In this document: piece by piece, positions 9,185-17,840 of the stretch
How the letters are laid out: every line of letters begins with the position of its first letter
How positions within the stretch are numbered: position 1 is the stretch's first letter
Origin: Gemmatimonadaceae bacterium
GTDB taxonomy: Bacteria > Gemmatimonadota > Gemmatimonadetes > Gemmatimonadales > Gemmatimonadaceae
DNA length: 64,000 bases
Direction: 5' to 3'
Assembly: GCA_036496605.1 (NCBI GenBank)
Contig: DASXKV010000067.1
Span: forward strand, 124,001 to 188,000
Notes under the pieces: generated by a model
What the model was told of the DNA's origin: nothing
The model's input: only the letters and a program-made list of their open reading frames with translations
The model's database searches: none
Translations under genes and position numbers: made by a program

Positions 9185-9853
9185 TTATCGAGTATTAGCG
9201 CCCAACATCAGGCGCATGCGATCGATTTCTGTCGTCTGATCAGCATTCACGTCCGACGCGAAGCGGAACACGTACAGCTCCTGGCCCGCGCCGGGGCTGG
9301 CGAAGAGTTGATCGACCATCGTGATCGCTCCCTGATGGTGCTGGATCATGTAGGTGAGAAAGAGTCGATCGAATTCGGGGCCTCGCGCTGCGTCGAGTTG
9401 TTTCATCTGCTCCGGCGTGAGCATGCCAGGCATCATCTCCATCTTCATGTCACCCATGTCGTGGCCCATCTCGTAATGCGCGAGCGGGTCTGGTACCTCC
9501 TGGTGGCGCTCGCGGAGCCAGCGCTGCATGAAGGCCATCTCATCGCGCTGGCCGACGTCGATGCGCTGCGCGAGGTTCTTGACGTCAGACCGCGCATTGT
9601 GCGTCTGGGCCCAGCCGGCCATAACGACGGCCTGTGCATGGTGATGAATCATGCCTTGCATGAAGTGCACGTCGGCGGCGGTGAAAGGCATTCGTCCGCT
9701 GTCCGCACGCGCCTGCTCGGCCGGTGTCGTCGCACGTGCGGGCGCGCTACTCTGCACGCTGGCGTGCGCCGATTGAACCGCGCTGCTGCAGGCAGTTCCG
9801 GCGGCAGCTGCGACCAGGCTCGCGACGCCGGCCAACCGAGGCAGGATGCTCAT
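9185..9853 (-). CDS. DUF305 lipoprotein, copy 2
   Basis: A DUF305 protein of 222 residues with the motifs FMQGMIHHHAQAVVMAGW and FLTYMIQHHQGAITMVDQLF. An ATG five codons upstream (9868) is possible, but a GAGAGG ribosome site sits 7 bases before the ATG at 9853, so that start is chosen. Unlike copy 1 it has a lipobox-like GTACSS after the signal helix, so it is probably lipid-anchored. Between its two motifs it carries a Met/His/Asp-rich stretch (GHDMGDMKMEMMPG) absent from many homologues, compatible with metal binding. First gene of an operon with LVIVD copy 2. Confidence 0.83.
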   Translation of the reverse strand: MSILPRLAGVASLVAAAAGTACSSAVQSAHASVQSSAPARATTPAEQARADSGRMPFTAADVHFMQGMIHHHAQAVVMAGWAQTHNARSDVKNLAQRIDVGQRDEMAFMQRWLRERHQEVPDPLAHYEMGHDMGDMKMEMMPGMLTPEQMKQLDAARGPEFDRLFLTYMIQHHQGAITMVDQLFASPGAGQELYVFRFASDVNADQTTEIDRMRLMLGANTR

Positions 9854-9928
9854 GGTGGGACCTCTCATTCATCGGGGTTGATCTCGAGTTGAGAACGTAC
9901 GCCGCGGCGCAGTCGTTGGAAGGGGACC

Positions 9929-9966
9929 GAGGCTAGGGCTGGGGGCTAGGGGGGTAGGGGTTAGCC
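9929..9966. repeat. CTAG-rich iterated words upstream of DUF305 copy 2
   Basis: Repeats of GGGGCTAGG-like words fill this stretch, the same vocabulary as the 17.75, 45.54 and 53.40 kb gene-end spacers. CTAG is otherwise scarce in the window. No matching inverted arm was found within 100 bases, so this is a one-armed copy. Confidence 0.5.
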
Positions 9967-10101
9967 TCACTCGACACTCGCCAGTCACGTCTCCGGAATT
10001 TTCCTGAGCGACGTCTCCGTAACCCCTAATCGGGTAAATCGTCCGGGATATGGCGAAGCGGCCGCGACTTCCAGCTTCGGACAAGCTTCAAAGGCAGCAA
10101 C

Positions 10102-10710
10102 ATGCGCTTTCGCCCGTTAACTCGGCACGACGCCTGGCGCTCGATACCGCAGACGCTCTGCATGCGGGGCCTTGGCATCGTCATTCTTGCGGTGTGCGGT
10201 CTCCTCTGGCCCGATCTCGCGCTCACCGTAACCCTCGTCGACATCGGCATTATCTGTCTGCTCTTCGCTCTCGCCGATCTATTCGTGGCGGCGGCGATTC
10301 GGCGGGAGTCGACATGTAGCGCGCGAAAGTTTGGCGCGCTTGGAGTACTCGGCTTGAGCTTTGGCGCCCTCGCTTTGTCGATGGTCGTAATGCCGCCGCG
10401 ATGGACCGGACTCGCGGCGCTCGTTTGGCTCGTCACGAGTGGAATGGTGATCGCCCTTCTTGGCGCATCCTTTCCAAGCCGCCGTCGCTCGGGCGGTATC
10501 ATCACCCAGTGTGGCGCGGTGCAACTCGTGCTGGCGTTCCTGTTCGTGATGGCGCATTTGTCGCAGGCCGACATGGTGCTTCACGCAAGTGCCACGTACG
10601 CCGCGTCGCTCGGCGGAGCGCAAGTCGCTCTCGGATTGTCCTTGCGACGAGCGAAGGGCGTTCGGCCGCCATGGAAGCCACAGCTCGTCGACGCTCGGAA
10701 GGCGCTCTGA
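10102..10710 (+). CDS. HdeD/DUF308-like inner-membrane protein
   Basis: A 202-residue protein with six predicted membrane helices arranged in three hairpins (about 22-65, 75-125 and 135-185), matching the HdeD/DUF308 pattern, for example GLGIVILAVCGLLWPDLALT. E. coli HdeD is an inner-membrane acid-resistance protein; other members have no assigned role, so only location and family are claimed. It stands alone, convergent with the large kinase, from which it is separated by a 95-base spacer with a hairpin. No clear ribosome site precedes the ATG. Confidence 0.7.
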   Translation: MRFRPLTRHDAWRSIPQTLCMRGLGIVILAVCGLLWPDLALTVTLVDIGIICLLFALADLFVAAAIRRESTCSARKFGALGVLGLSFGALALSMVVMPPRWTGLAALVWLVTSGMVIALLGASFPSRRRSGGIITQCGAVQLVLAFLFVMAHLSQADMVLHASATYAASLGGAQVALGLSLRRAKGVRPPWKPQLVDARKAL

Positions 10711-10750
10711 CCGGCTGAATCCCTCCGCGCCTCCGGCGGCGGTACGAGTA

Positions 10751-10793
10751 GGTCGTTGCTGGCTGGTGTTGTCTTCGCCAACCACCAACGACC
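10751..10793. terminator. Hairpin between convergent genes
   Basis: GGTCGTTG (10751-10758) pairs with CAACGACC (10786-10793), and GGTG/CACC words repeat inside and after it. It sits between the ends of the HdeD-like gene and the kinase gene and could serve both strands. There is no T-run, so termination is inference from position. Confidence 0.5.
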
Positions 10794-10805
10794 AGTCACC
10801 AACTA

Positions 10806-13800
10806 TCACTCGAGCTTGTCGAGCGCGCGGAGCGTTGCCGACGTCCAGACGCCGTCAGTGCGAGTGGACCGTGCCTGGAACTTGTACTTTCCGTCGCGCG
10901 ACTGACCGTTAGGCGCCGTCCAGGCGAGAAAGAACGTGAACTCCTGCGTCGCTTCGGTATCGCCGACTTTCGCGCGGTTGCCCTGCGCCGGTCGCGTGAG
11001 GTGAAAATTCGCCTCACTCGACCGGACCTTGTCGAGCAGCCACGCGAGATTGTTCTTATCGTCGGCCGACTCTCCGGCGATGAAGCCCGACAGCTGACGG
11101 GCATCGTGGTTGGTAATCGCCGCGGCGAAACGCGCCGCTGCGTTCATGAGTGCGGAGGGAGCATCGCCGAAGGTCACAGCCTTCGCGCTCACCGTAACCG
11201 CGACGCGCGCCGTTTGCTGTTCGCTCGTCGCGACGATTTCCGTCGTTCCCGCGGCATGCGCCGTGACAACACCGAAATTGTCGACCGATGCGATTTCAGG
11301 GTGCGTCGACTGCCACGTCACCTTGTGATCGAGCAGCGACTGGCCCTTGGCGTCGAGCGGGGCGGCGGTGACTCTGATCGTGTCGCCCGGGTGCAGCGCG
11401 GACTTCACTTCCGTCATCAAGATCTGCGCAACGGCAGCCTTTCCCGGGACCACGGCATTGCCAGCCTGGATAACGCGGAGCTGAGTCGTACCGGTCGCCC
11501 CGTTTGCCCTACCGGTGATGGTCGCCGAGCCTTCTTTGAGCGCGATGATTCGTCCGGTGCGCTGATCAACCCGAGCAATGCGCGGCGCGCTGGAGCTCCA
11601 CACGATAGCGCTGACCGGTGCCTTCGGATCGCCAGCCACTTTTGCGCGCAGCAGGGCAGTGTCGCCAACGCGTAGCGGCTTGAGCGGCGTGATCGTGAGC
11701 TTCGTGCTGATCGACGTCGATGAATCCGCCGCCGCCGGGACAGTGTGCTGTGTGTCGACAGCCGCGGGTGCCGTGTCCGGCTTCTGTTGCGGCATGGTGT
11801 CCGCGATCGCCCCCTGCGATGCGGCAACCAGTTGCTGCTGTTCGGGCGCGCTCTTGCCTGACGAGAGCCGCCAGGTAATCAACGCCAACACGAGCACGGC
11901 CGCACCCGCGGCAGCAAGCCGCTTTGTGCCGATGCGCTCGATGAACGCAAAGCGATTGTTACTCGCTCCGGCGAGATCCATGTACGTCGGACCGCTGACC
12001 GATTGCCAGGGTTCGGTCGCAACCGGCGCTACGCTCTCCTCGGTGGCTTCCGCGTCGATGGTGGACTCTGTCGGCGCGACGACTTCGGCGCTCGGCTCCT
12101 CGACGCCCGCATCGTTGTCCGAGAGATGTGGAACCGGTACCGCGAGCGCCTCCTCGTCCGTAGGCTCCGGAATCGCGCGAAGACTCGCGATCGACGCGCG
12201 CGGATCGCTCTGGGCGAGCAATCGGCGCGCCTCCTCCAGCTCGAACACCTGGGTCGCGGAGACGTCGCCGAACGGTAGTGCCAGCTCCGGCGGCGGATTC
12301 ACGTGAAGACGGACCGACGCTTCGATGCCGTCGGCGGTTGCGGTGATCGTCGCCCGGCCCTCGCGGAGCGGGAGCACGACGCCCTTGGCGTCGACCGATG
12401 CGACATTGGGCGGCTCGGCTTTCCAGTGGAGCGGGCGATCGATGCGGACTCCGCGCGCGCTGACGACTTCGGCGTGAAGCGTCACTGGCAGACCGAGGTC
12501 GACGTGCGGTGGCGGCGGCTCGATGAGTATCTTCGCAACGACGGGCAGGACGATTGCGACGGCTGCCGTCGCAAGCTTGCCCTCGGAATTGCACGTCAGC
12601 CGCGCGACGCCCGCACTGCGCGCCCGCACGACGCGATCGCCGATGATCTCGGCGATCGATGAATCGCTCGAGCTCCATCGCACAGGTCGCCCGTCCAGCA
12701 CCTCGCCACTCGCGTCGAACATCTTGGCCGAGAGCTCGGCGGACTCGCCGACTTCGAGGACGGAGGGGACGACCGGCTGTACGCTCACGACTGGCGCCGG
12801 TGAGACCTCGATGCGCGCCATAGCGCGAACGCCTTGCGACTCGGCCCAGACGAGCACCTCGCCTGGCGACTTGGCCGAAACCACTCCTTCCTGGGAAACG
12901 ATGGCGATGGCTTCGTCGGCGCTCGCCCAGTGCACTGCGGTCTGGACGGCTTCGTGTCGCTTGTCCTCCGGCGTCGCGACGAGCTGGACGCGGTCGCCCG
13001 CGTGCAGCGCACCCGGCGGGAGAGAAACGCTGATCGTCGCGACGCGCTTCGGCACGACGGTCAACCGTACCTCGTTATGCACGCCGCCGACGCTCGCGGT
13101 GATCTGCACTTCGCCAGCGCTGATGGCCTGCACCGTGCCGCGCGCGTCGTCGACCGTCGCCACGGCGTCGTCACTGGACATCCAGCGGAGCCGGACGCCA
13201 GGCACTGTGTCGCCCGACGGATTTCGCGGCGACCCGGAGAGCGTGAAGGTGTCGCCAACCTCGACGATGCTCGGCGGTGCGAAAATCTCGACCGCGGCGA
13301 CGTATGGCTTCACGTCGCCTGGCGACTTCACTCCCGACGCGGGCTCCGGGGTCGCGCTCGCGCCCGGGCGGAGCACCTCATCCGAGCGGCGGAAGGGCGC
13401 GGGCATCGACAGCTGAGCCAGTGCAAGGCGGTCAGGATCGCCGTCGCCTAACGGCGAGGCACCCAAGGCGGCGAGCGCGTGCTGCACCGAGGGCCAGCGC
13501 TGCAGCGGGTCCTTGGCCAGCATGCGCTGAATCGCGGCGTCGAGCTCGGGGTCGCAATCGGGCCGCTGCTCGCAGATCGGCGGCGCGGGCCGCTCCGTGT
13601 GCGCATGCATAACGACGAACGGCGACCCACTGAAGGGCGGCCGTCCCGTGATCAGCTCGTAGGCGACGAGGCCAAGGGAGTACTGATCGGACGCGGCAGA
13701 TACCGGCCTCGCCAGGCACTGCTCAGGGCTCATGTACGTCGGCGTTCCGACAATGACGCCCGTTTGCGTCTCTCCGCCACGAGACGCGCGCGGAATGCTG

Positions 13801-14549
13801 GTATTCTCGCGCACCACGAGCTTCGCGATGCCGAAGTCGGTCACGACCCCGTTTCCGTCTTCGTCGATGAGGATGTTGGCCGGCTTCACGTCGCGGTGAA
13901 CGACGCCGCGACGATGCGCGTACGCAAGCGCGTTTCCGACCATCCAGAGCAATCCGCGTACGGTGCGAATGGGCAGTGCGCCCGCGGAACGGATCACGTG
14001 CTCGAGCGAGCGTCCCTCGACGAACTTCATCACGAAGAAGTGCAAGTCGTCGATCTGCCGGACGGCGTGAATGGTGATGATGTGCGGGTGGCTCATGTTG
14101 GCCACCGTAACTGCCTCCTGCCGGAAGCGACGCACCATTCCTTCGCCCGTGAGGAGGGCAGGGGACATCACCTTGATCGCGACCTTGCGATTGAGCGCGA
14201 CCTCGTGCGCCAGATACACGGCCGCCATGCCGCCACGGCCAAGCTCGCGGAGGATCTCGAATTCGCCCGATGTCGCGGCGCGTAGTCGCGCGGCGACTTG
14301 GCTCCAGGGATTTGCCTCATCGCCCGCCGCCTGGTTCGGGGAGACGATTCCGCTTTCGGTACCGGTGCGAGTACCGGTGCCGCAGCGGGGGCAGAAGCGG
14401 TCGGCTGCGCCGAGTGGGGCGCCGCAGCGTTCACAACCCGCGACGGGAGCGGCCGTTCCGCAGAGAGCGCAGAAGCGGTCGCCGGCCCTGAGTGGCTCGC
14501 CGCATCGGCTGCATTTGATTCCGGACGACTCCACGGGACGACCTGTCAT
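10806..14549 (-). CDS. Ser/Thr protein kinase with zinc ribbons, six Big2 repeats and NTF2-like tail
   Basis: A 1,247-residue protein. Two CxxC zinc ribbons lie at about 11-57, a Hanks-type kinase at about 97-360 with P-loop GRGGMAAVY, catalytic Lys126, HRD Asp220, DFG Asp238 and GTPTYMSPEQ. Four Big2 Ig-like repeats follow (about 400-740), then a linker, one transmembrane helix (876-895), two more Big2 repeats (about 945-1125) and an NTF2/SnoaL-like C-terminal domain. All key kinase residues are present. The frame is open to 14660, but the ATG at 14549 starts directly before the zinc ribbon and is preferred. If the single helix is real, four Big2 repeats are cytoplasmic and two extracytoplasmic. 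Stands alone; substrates unknown. Confidence 0.85.
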   Translation of the reverse strand: MTGRPVESSGIKCSRCGEPLRAGDRFCALCGTAAPVAGCERCGAPLGAADRFCPRCGTGTRTGTESGIVSPNQAAGDEANPWSQVAARLRAATSGEFEILRELGRGGMAAVYLAHEVALNRKVAIKVMSPALLTGEGMVRRFRQEAVTVANMSHPHIITIHAVRQIDDLHFFVMKFVEGRSLEHVIRSAGALPIRTVRGLLWMVGNALAYAHRRGVVHRDVKPANILIDEDGNGVVTDFGIAKLVVRENTSIPRASRGGETQTGVIVGTPTYMSPEQCLARPVSAASDQYSLGLVAYELITGRPPFSGSPFVVMHAHTERPAPPICEQRPDCDPELDAAIQRMLAKDPLQRWPSVQHALAALGASPLGDGDPDRLALAQLSMPAPFRRSDEVLRPGASATPEPASGVKSPGDVKPYVAAVEIFAPPSIVEVGDTFTLSGSPRNPSGDTVPGVRLRWMSSDDAVATVDDARGTVQAISAGEVQITASVGGVHNEVRLTVVPKRVATISVSLPPGALHAGDRVQLVATPEDKRHEAVQTAVHWASADEAIAIVSQEGVVSAKSPGEVLVWAESQGVRAMARIEVSPAPVVSVQPVVPSVLEVGESAELSAKMFDASGEVLDGRPVRWSSSDSSIAEIIGDRVVRARSAGVARLTCNSEGKLATAAVAIVLPVVAKILIEPPPPHVDLGLPVTLHAEVVSARGVRIDRPLHWKAEPPNVASVDAKGVVLPLREGRATITATADGIEASVRLHVNPPPELALPFGDVSATQVFELEEARRLLAQSDPRASIASLRAIPEPTDEEALAVPVPHLSDNDAGVEEPSAEVVAPTESTIDAEATEESVAPVATEPWQSVSGPTYMDLAGASNNRFAFIERIGTKRLAAAGAAVLVLALITWRLSSGKSAPEQQQLVAASQGAIADTMPQQKPDTAPAAVDTQHTVPAAADSSTSISTKLTITPLKPLRVGDTALLRAKVAGDPKAPVSAIVWSSSAPRIARVDQRTGRIIALKEGSATITGRANGATGTTQLRVIQAGNAVVPGKAAVAQILMTEVKSALHPGDTIRVTAAPLDAKGQSLLDHKVTWQSTHPEIASVDNFGVVTAHAAGTTEIVATSEQQTARVAVTVSAKAVTFGDAPSALMNAAARFAAAITNHDARQLSGFIAGESADDKNNLAWLLDKVRSSEANFHLTRPAQGNRAKVGDTEATQEFTFFLAWTAPNGQSRDGKYKFQARSTRTDGVWTSATLRALDKLE

Positions 14550-14685
14550 GCGGCAGCAACCGAGATATGGGAAATCGATAAGCGGCAAGGCCGAATGACA
14601 CTTACGCCATCGCCGCGCGGGACCGCGGCCGAAGTTGCTAGTCAGCGCCGAGGCGCGCAAGACTGGCGAAATGCGATGGTGCGTC

Positions 14686-14715
14686 TTGCGAACGCGCCCA
14701 GACTTTCCTTATACT
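14686..14715 (+). promoter_or_regulatory. Sigma70-like promoter for the structured leader/ABC operon
   Basis: TTGCGA (14686-14691), 18 bases, TATACT (14710-14715). The first ABC gene starts about 270 bases later, so either a long leader or a separate small RNA is made. It lies in the 441-base gap 14550-14990 between divergent genes; the rest of that gap holds the leader and terminator listed below. Confidence 0.5.
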
Positions 14716-14721
14716 GCTCAT

Positions 14722-14956
14722 TCGTCCGTAAACCAACTGAGTTCCCGAACCGGACCATGATACAGCTCTTCACACTCACCTCCTCAATCCGCCGCATCGC
14801 GCCGCTCGCGTGGATGCTCCTGGGCGTTGTGCGCCCTGGGACGCGGATTTCCGGCGTCTACGACGCCGACGCTCGAGGTCGAGCACCTTAGAAGAGCAGG
14901 ATTCGATGTCGTGATCCGGCCTTTCGGGTGCTTCGGCAGACCCGAAAGGCCGTTTT
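14722..14956 (+). ncRNA. Candidate structured small RNA or attenuated leader
   Basis: Between a promoter and a strong terminator, with no credible reading frame, the strand folds into ordered helices: GCTCTTC (14765-14771) pairs with GAAGAGC (14891-14897) as a closing stem around hairpins GGGCG/CGCCC (about 14822-14836), GGCGTC-tac-GACGCC (14853-14867) and GCTCG/CGAGC (14871-14884). Length and layout allow a free small RNA (a 6S-like shape was considered) or a cis leader controlling the ABC operon. No Rfam family could be assigned by eye. Confidence 0.4.
14917..14956 (+). terminator. Intrinsic terminator upstream of the ABC exporter
   Basis: A perfect 13-bp stem, CGGCCTTTCGGGT (14917-14929) with ACCCGAAAGGCCG (14940-14952), 10-base loop, followed by TTTT. 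It is 34 bases before the ABC start codon, so it must end an upstream RNA or act as an attenuator for the operon. Confidence 0.75.
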
Positions 14957-14990
14957 GCTGACCACCAGCACCCTTCAGTGGATCACGACA

Positions 14991-17243
14991 ATGAATCACG
15001 AAATAATCAGCCGCTATATCCGCCAGCCTACCCAGCTCCCGAACGAGCTGCGCGCGCGCATCGAGCTGGCGTGGGACGCAGAGCCAGTCCGCCTGTACGC
15101 ACTCGCCGACCTGGATCAGGGGCTCACGCTGGGCGAGACCTGGATGACGTTAGGCAACCGGCACGTGGCGATTGCGCGGACGGCACCGAGCGGCGTCTGG
15201 GAGGTGCAATCCATCGAGCGCACGCGGATCCGCGCCGTACAGCTGTCACCGGGGCTCAGCGCGAACGTGCTGCTGCTCCTCGGTGAGCCCAACGATGCCC
15301 CGCTGGCGATGGTACGCTACACGCAGCGACAGCGCGGTGCCTTCGAGAACATCCGGTTCGTGCTCGAGGAGTCGATCGCCGGCCGGATCGTCACTCCGAT
15401 GCCGGAAGAGGCCGACCGCGTTTATGCGGACGCGGTCGCGCGGCCCGTGCGCGATGCACAAGCGCTGGTCGCTGGGCGCGAGTCGGCGGTGATCCTTCGC
15501 TTGCTCGGGTACCTCGCGCCCTACGGTCGCCAAGTCACGATCGGTTTGATCGCCGCGGCCATTGTGACGTTGGCCAGCCTCGTGCCGCCGTACCTTGCGG
15601 GATTTCTGCTCGACAAAGTCGTTAGGCCTGCGCAAGCGGGCACGCTCGCGCATGCACAGGCGGTGCGGCTGGCGTGGCTTGCCGTCGGCGCGATGGCGCT
15701 GCTCTATGTCGTGCGCCAGGGCGCCGCGCACATGCGTCTTCGCTTGATGTCAGTCCTGGGGGAGTGGGTCGCGCGCGATCTGCGCTCCGAGCTGTACTCG
15801 CACATTCAGCGCCTCAGTCTCTCCTTCTTCTCTCGCAAGAAGACGGGAAGCCTGATCACGCGCGTCACGGCGGACACCGATCGCCTGTGGGAATTCATCG
15901 CCTTCGGCGTCGTCGACGTGTCACTGTCGGCAGTGATGTTGCTCGGCCTGGGCGTCGTGCTGCTCACGCTCGACTGGAGGCTCGGTCTCGTGATGACCTT
16001 ACCCGTGCCGCTGTTCTGTTGGCTGATCTACTGGCACGGCGAATCGCTCAACGGGCGATTCATTCGGGCCTGGCGAAAGTGGTCGCGGCTGACGGATGTG
16101 CTCGGCGACACCATCCCGGGCATTCGCGTGGTGAAGGCGTTCAATCAGGAAACGCGCGAGATCGGCCGCTTCGTCGATCGCAATGACGCGGTCACGGACG
16201 AGTTCAACCAGATCCACCGGATGTGGACCACCTTCTGGCCGCTGCTGATGTTCGCGGTGCACACGACGACGGTGGTCGTGTGGGTGTTCGCGGTGCCGCG
16301 CTTGTTAGGCATCGGCCAGCCATTGTCCGCCGGCGTGTTTGTTTCCTTTTTACTCTACACCACGATGTTCGTGGCGCCGATCGAAGTCATCGGCCAGATG
16401 GTGCGGACAGTAAATCGGGCAACTTCATCCGCGCACCGAGTCTTCGAAGTACTCGACAGCGAGCCGGAAGTGCGCGACATCCCGGATCCGGTGCGGCTCT
16501 CGCCAGTGCGCGGGCGCGTCGAGTTCGAGAATGTGACGTTCGCCTACGACGGCGTGCGTCAGATTCTTCGCGGCGTGAGCTTCATCGTGGAGCCGGGCGA
16601 GTTGATCGGACTCGTCGGACAGTCGGGCGGCGGCAAGTCGACGGTCGTGAGCCTGGTCGCGCGTTTCTACGATGCGACGGGCGGCGCCGTACGCGTCGAC
16701 GGCGTCGATCTGCGCACGATCGACACGGGCCACTACCGGGAGCAGATCGGCATCGTGTTGCAGGATCCGTATCTGTTCCACGGTACGGTGCTCGAGAATA
16801 TTCGGTACGGCTTGCCGAGCGCGTCGTTAGGTGCGGTGATCGCGGCGGCCAAGGCGGCGAACGCGCATGACTTCATCTGTAAGCTCGGGCAGGGCTACGA
16901 TACGATCGTTGGCGAGCGTGGGCACACGCTCTCGGGCGGCGAGCGCCAGCGCATCTCGATTGCGCGGGCGATTCTGCACAATCCGCGCATTCTCATTCTC
17001 GACGAAGCCACGAGCAGCGTCGACACCGAGACCGAGCGACAGATCCAGGAGGCGTTGGAGCGACTGATCAAAGGGCGAACCGTGTTTGCGATTGCTCACC
17101 GGCTGTCGACGCTCCGTCGTGCATCGCGGCTGTTCGTGATCGAGAAAGGCCGCCTGGCCGAAGCAGGAACGCATCGCGAATTGCTCGGGAAGCCTAACGG
17201 TATTTACAAGCGACTGTATGAGATGCAGTTGCAACTGCAATGA
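14991..17243 (+). CDS. ABC exporter (permease-ATPase fusion) of the cyanophycin-associated type
   Basis: A 750-residue half-transporter. Residues 1-150 form an extra N-terminal soluble domain, followed by six transmembrane helices (about 185-470) and an ATPase domain with Walker A GQSGGGKST, signature LSGGERQRIS, Walker B ILILDEATS and the switch His in IAHRLST. A GTG at 14928 is in frame but lies inside the terminator stem, so the ATG at 14991 is used. The stop overlaps the start region of the following DUF1854 gene. This ABC-DUF1854 pair is, from memory of protein-family naming, associated with cyanophycin metabolism in other bacteria; no cyanophycin synthetase or cyanophycinase is in this window, so the substrate is open. 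Confidence 0.85.
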   Translation: MNHEIISRYIRQPTQLPNELRARIELAWDAEPVRLYALADLDQGLTLGETWMTLGNRHVAIARTAPSGVWEVQSIERTRIRAVQLSPGLSANVLLLLGEPNDAPLAMVRYTQRQRGAFENIRFVLEESIAGRIVTPMPEEADRVYADAVARPVRDAQALVAGRESAVILRLLGYLAPYGRQVTIGLIAAAIVTLASLVPPYLAGFLLDKVVRPAQAGTLAHAQAVRLAWLAVGAMALLYVVRQGAAHMRLRLMSVLGEWVARDLRSELYSHIQRLSLSFFSRKKTGSLITRVTADTDRLWEFIAFGVVDVSLSAVMLLGLGVVLLTLDWRLGLVMTLPVPLFCWLIYWHGESLNGRFIRAWRKWSRLTDVLGDTIPGIRVVKAFNQETREIGRFVDRNDAVTDEFNQIHRMWTTFWPLLMFAVHTTTVVVWVFAVPRLLGIGQPLSAGVFVSFLLYTTMFVAPIEVIGQMVRTVNRATSSAHRVFEVLDSEPEVRDIPDPVRLSPVRGRVEFENVTFAYDGVRQILRGVSFIVEPGELIGLVGQSGGGKSTVVSLVARFYDATGGAVRVDGVDLRTIDTGHYREQIGIVLQDPYLFHGTVLENIRYGLPSASLGAVIAAAKAANAHDFICKLGQGYDTIVGERGHTLSGGERQRISIARAILHNPRILILDEATSSVDTETERQIQEALERLIKGRTVFAIAHRLSTLRRASRLFVIEKGRLAEAGTHRELLGKPNGIYKRLYEMQLQLQ

Positions 17244-17254
17244 GGGAGGATCAC

Positions 17255-17746
17255 ATGACTGCTCTGGAAATCGAACGTGAGGAAGAGAGCGAATCAATCC
17301 GGTTGCGCAGTTCACCGGACGGCCGGCTGATCGCCTTCACCGAACGAGGCCCCGTAACGGTGCGGGTACGGCAATGCTTTCCGTGGTCCGAGCCGCAGCG
17401 GCATCTGTCGTTGCGCGACATGGAAGAGCGCGAGGTCGCGCTCGTCGAGGATCCGGCGATGCTCGATCCGGCATCGCGCGAAGCCTTGGAGCGCGCGCTG
17501 GCCGAGGCGGGCTTCGTGCTCGAGGTGACGCGCGTCGTCTCGATCGAGGAGGAAGTGGAGATCCGCCAGTGGGAGGTCGAGACGCGTCACGGCGTGCGGT
17601 CGTTTCAGACGCATCTAGACGACTGGCCGCGATCGCTGCCGGGCGGCGGGCTGCTCATCCGCGACGTCGCGGGTGACTTGTACCGCCTAACGGTGACGGA
17701 GATGGACAAGCACAGCAGAGATTTGCTCTGGGCGTTCGTCGACTAG
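17255..17746 (+). CDS. DUF1854 protein partnered with the ABC exporter
   Basis: A 163-residue soluble acidic protein of the DUF1854 family. An ATG at 17240 overlaps the ABC stop, but the ATG at 17255 has GGGAGGA 5 bases upstream and is the likelier start. Sequence features are a conserved FPWSEPQRHLSLRD segment, an acidic middle, and a C-terminal YRLTVTEMDKHSRDLLWAFVD stretch typical of the family. No catalytic motif is visible. Fusion-like proximity to the ABC gene suggests an accessory or regulatory subunit. Confidence 0.8.
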   Translation: MTALEIEREEESESIRLRSSPDGRLIAFTERGPVTVRVRQCFPWSEPQRHLSLRDMEEREVALVEDPAMLDPASREALERALAEAGFVLEVTRVVSIEEEVEIRQWEVETRHGVRSFQTHLDDWPRSLPGGGLLIRDVAGDLYRLTVTEMDKHSRDLLWAFVD

Positions 17747-17840
17747 AAAAGGGGCTAGGGTCTAGGGGCTAGGGTCTAAGGGGAGCAAGACCCTAGCCCT
17801 AGCCCCTCGTCCCCTAGCGCCTCGTCCCCTAGCCCCTTTT
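17747..17840. terminator. Bidirectional terminator made of iterated CTAG words
   Basis: AAAAGGGGCTAGGG (17747-17760) and its exact complement CCCTAGCCCCTTTT (17827-17840) bound a spacer built from GGGGCTAGGGTCTA repeats and then CCCTAGCCC repeats. The A-run and T-run make it look like a terminator on both strands, and it fills the gap between the convergent DUF1854 and sthA genes to the base. Confidence 0.75.

Noticed and set aside
14765-14897. Assignment of the leader as 6S RNA, SRP RNA or RNase P RNA
   Set aside because: The closing stem and bubble vaguely suggest 6S, but conserved SRP and RNase P core words are absent and 6S cannot be confirmed without a covariance model.
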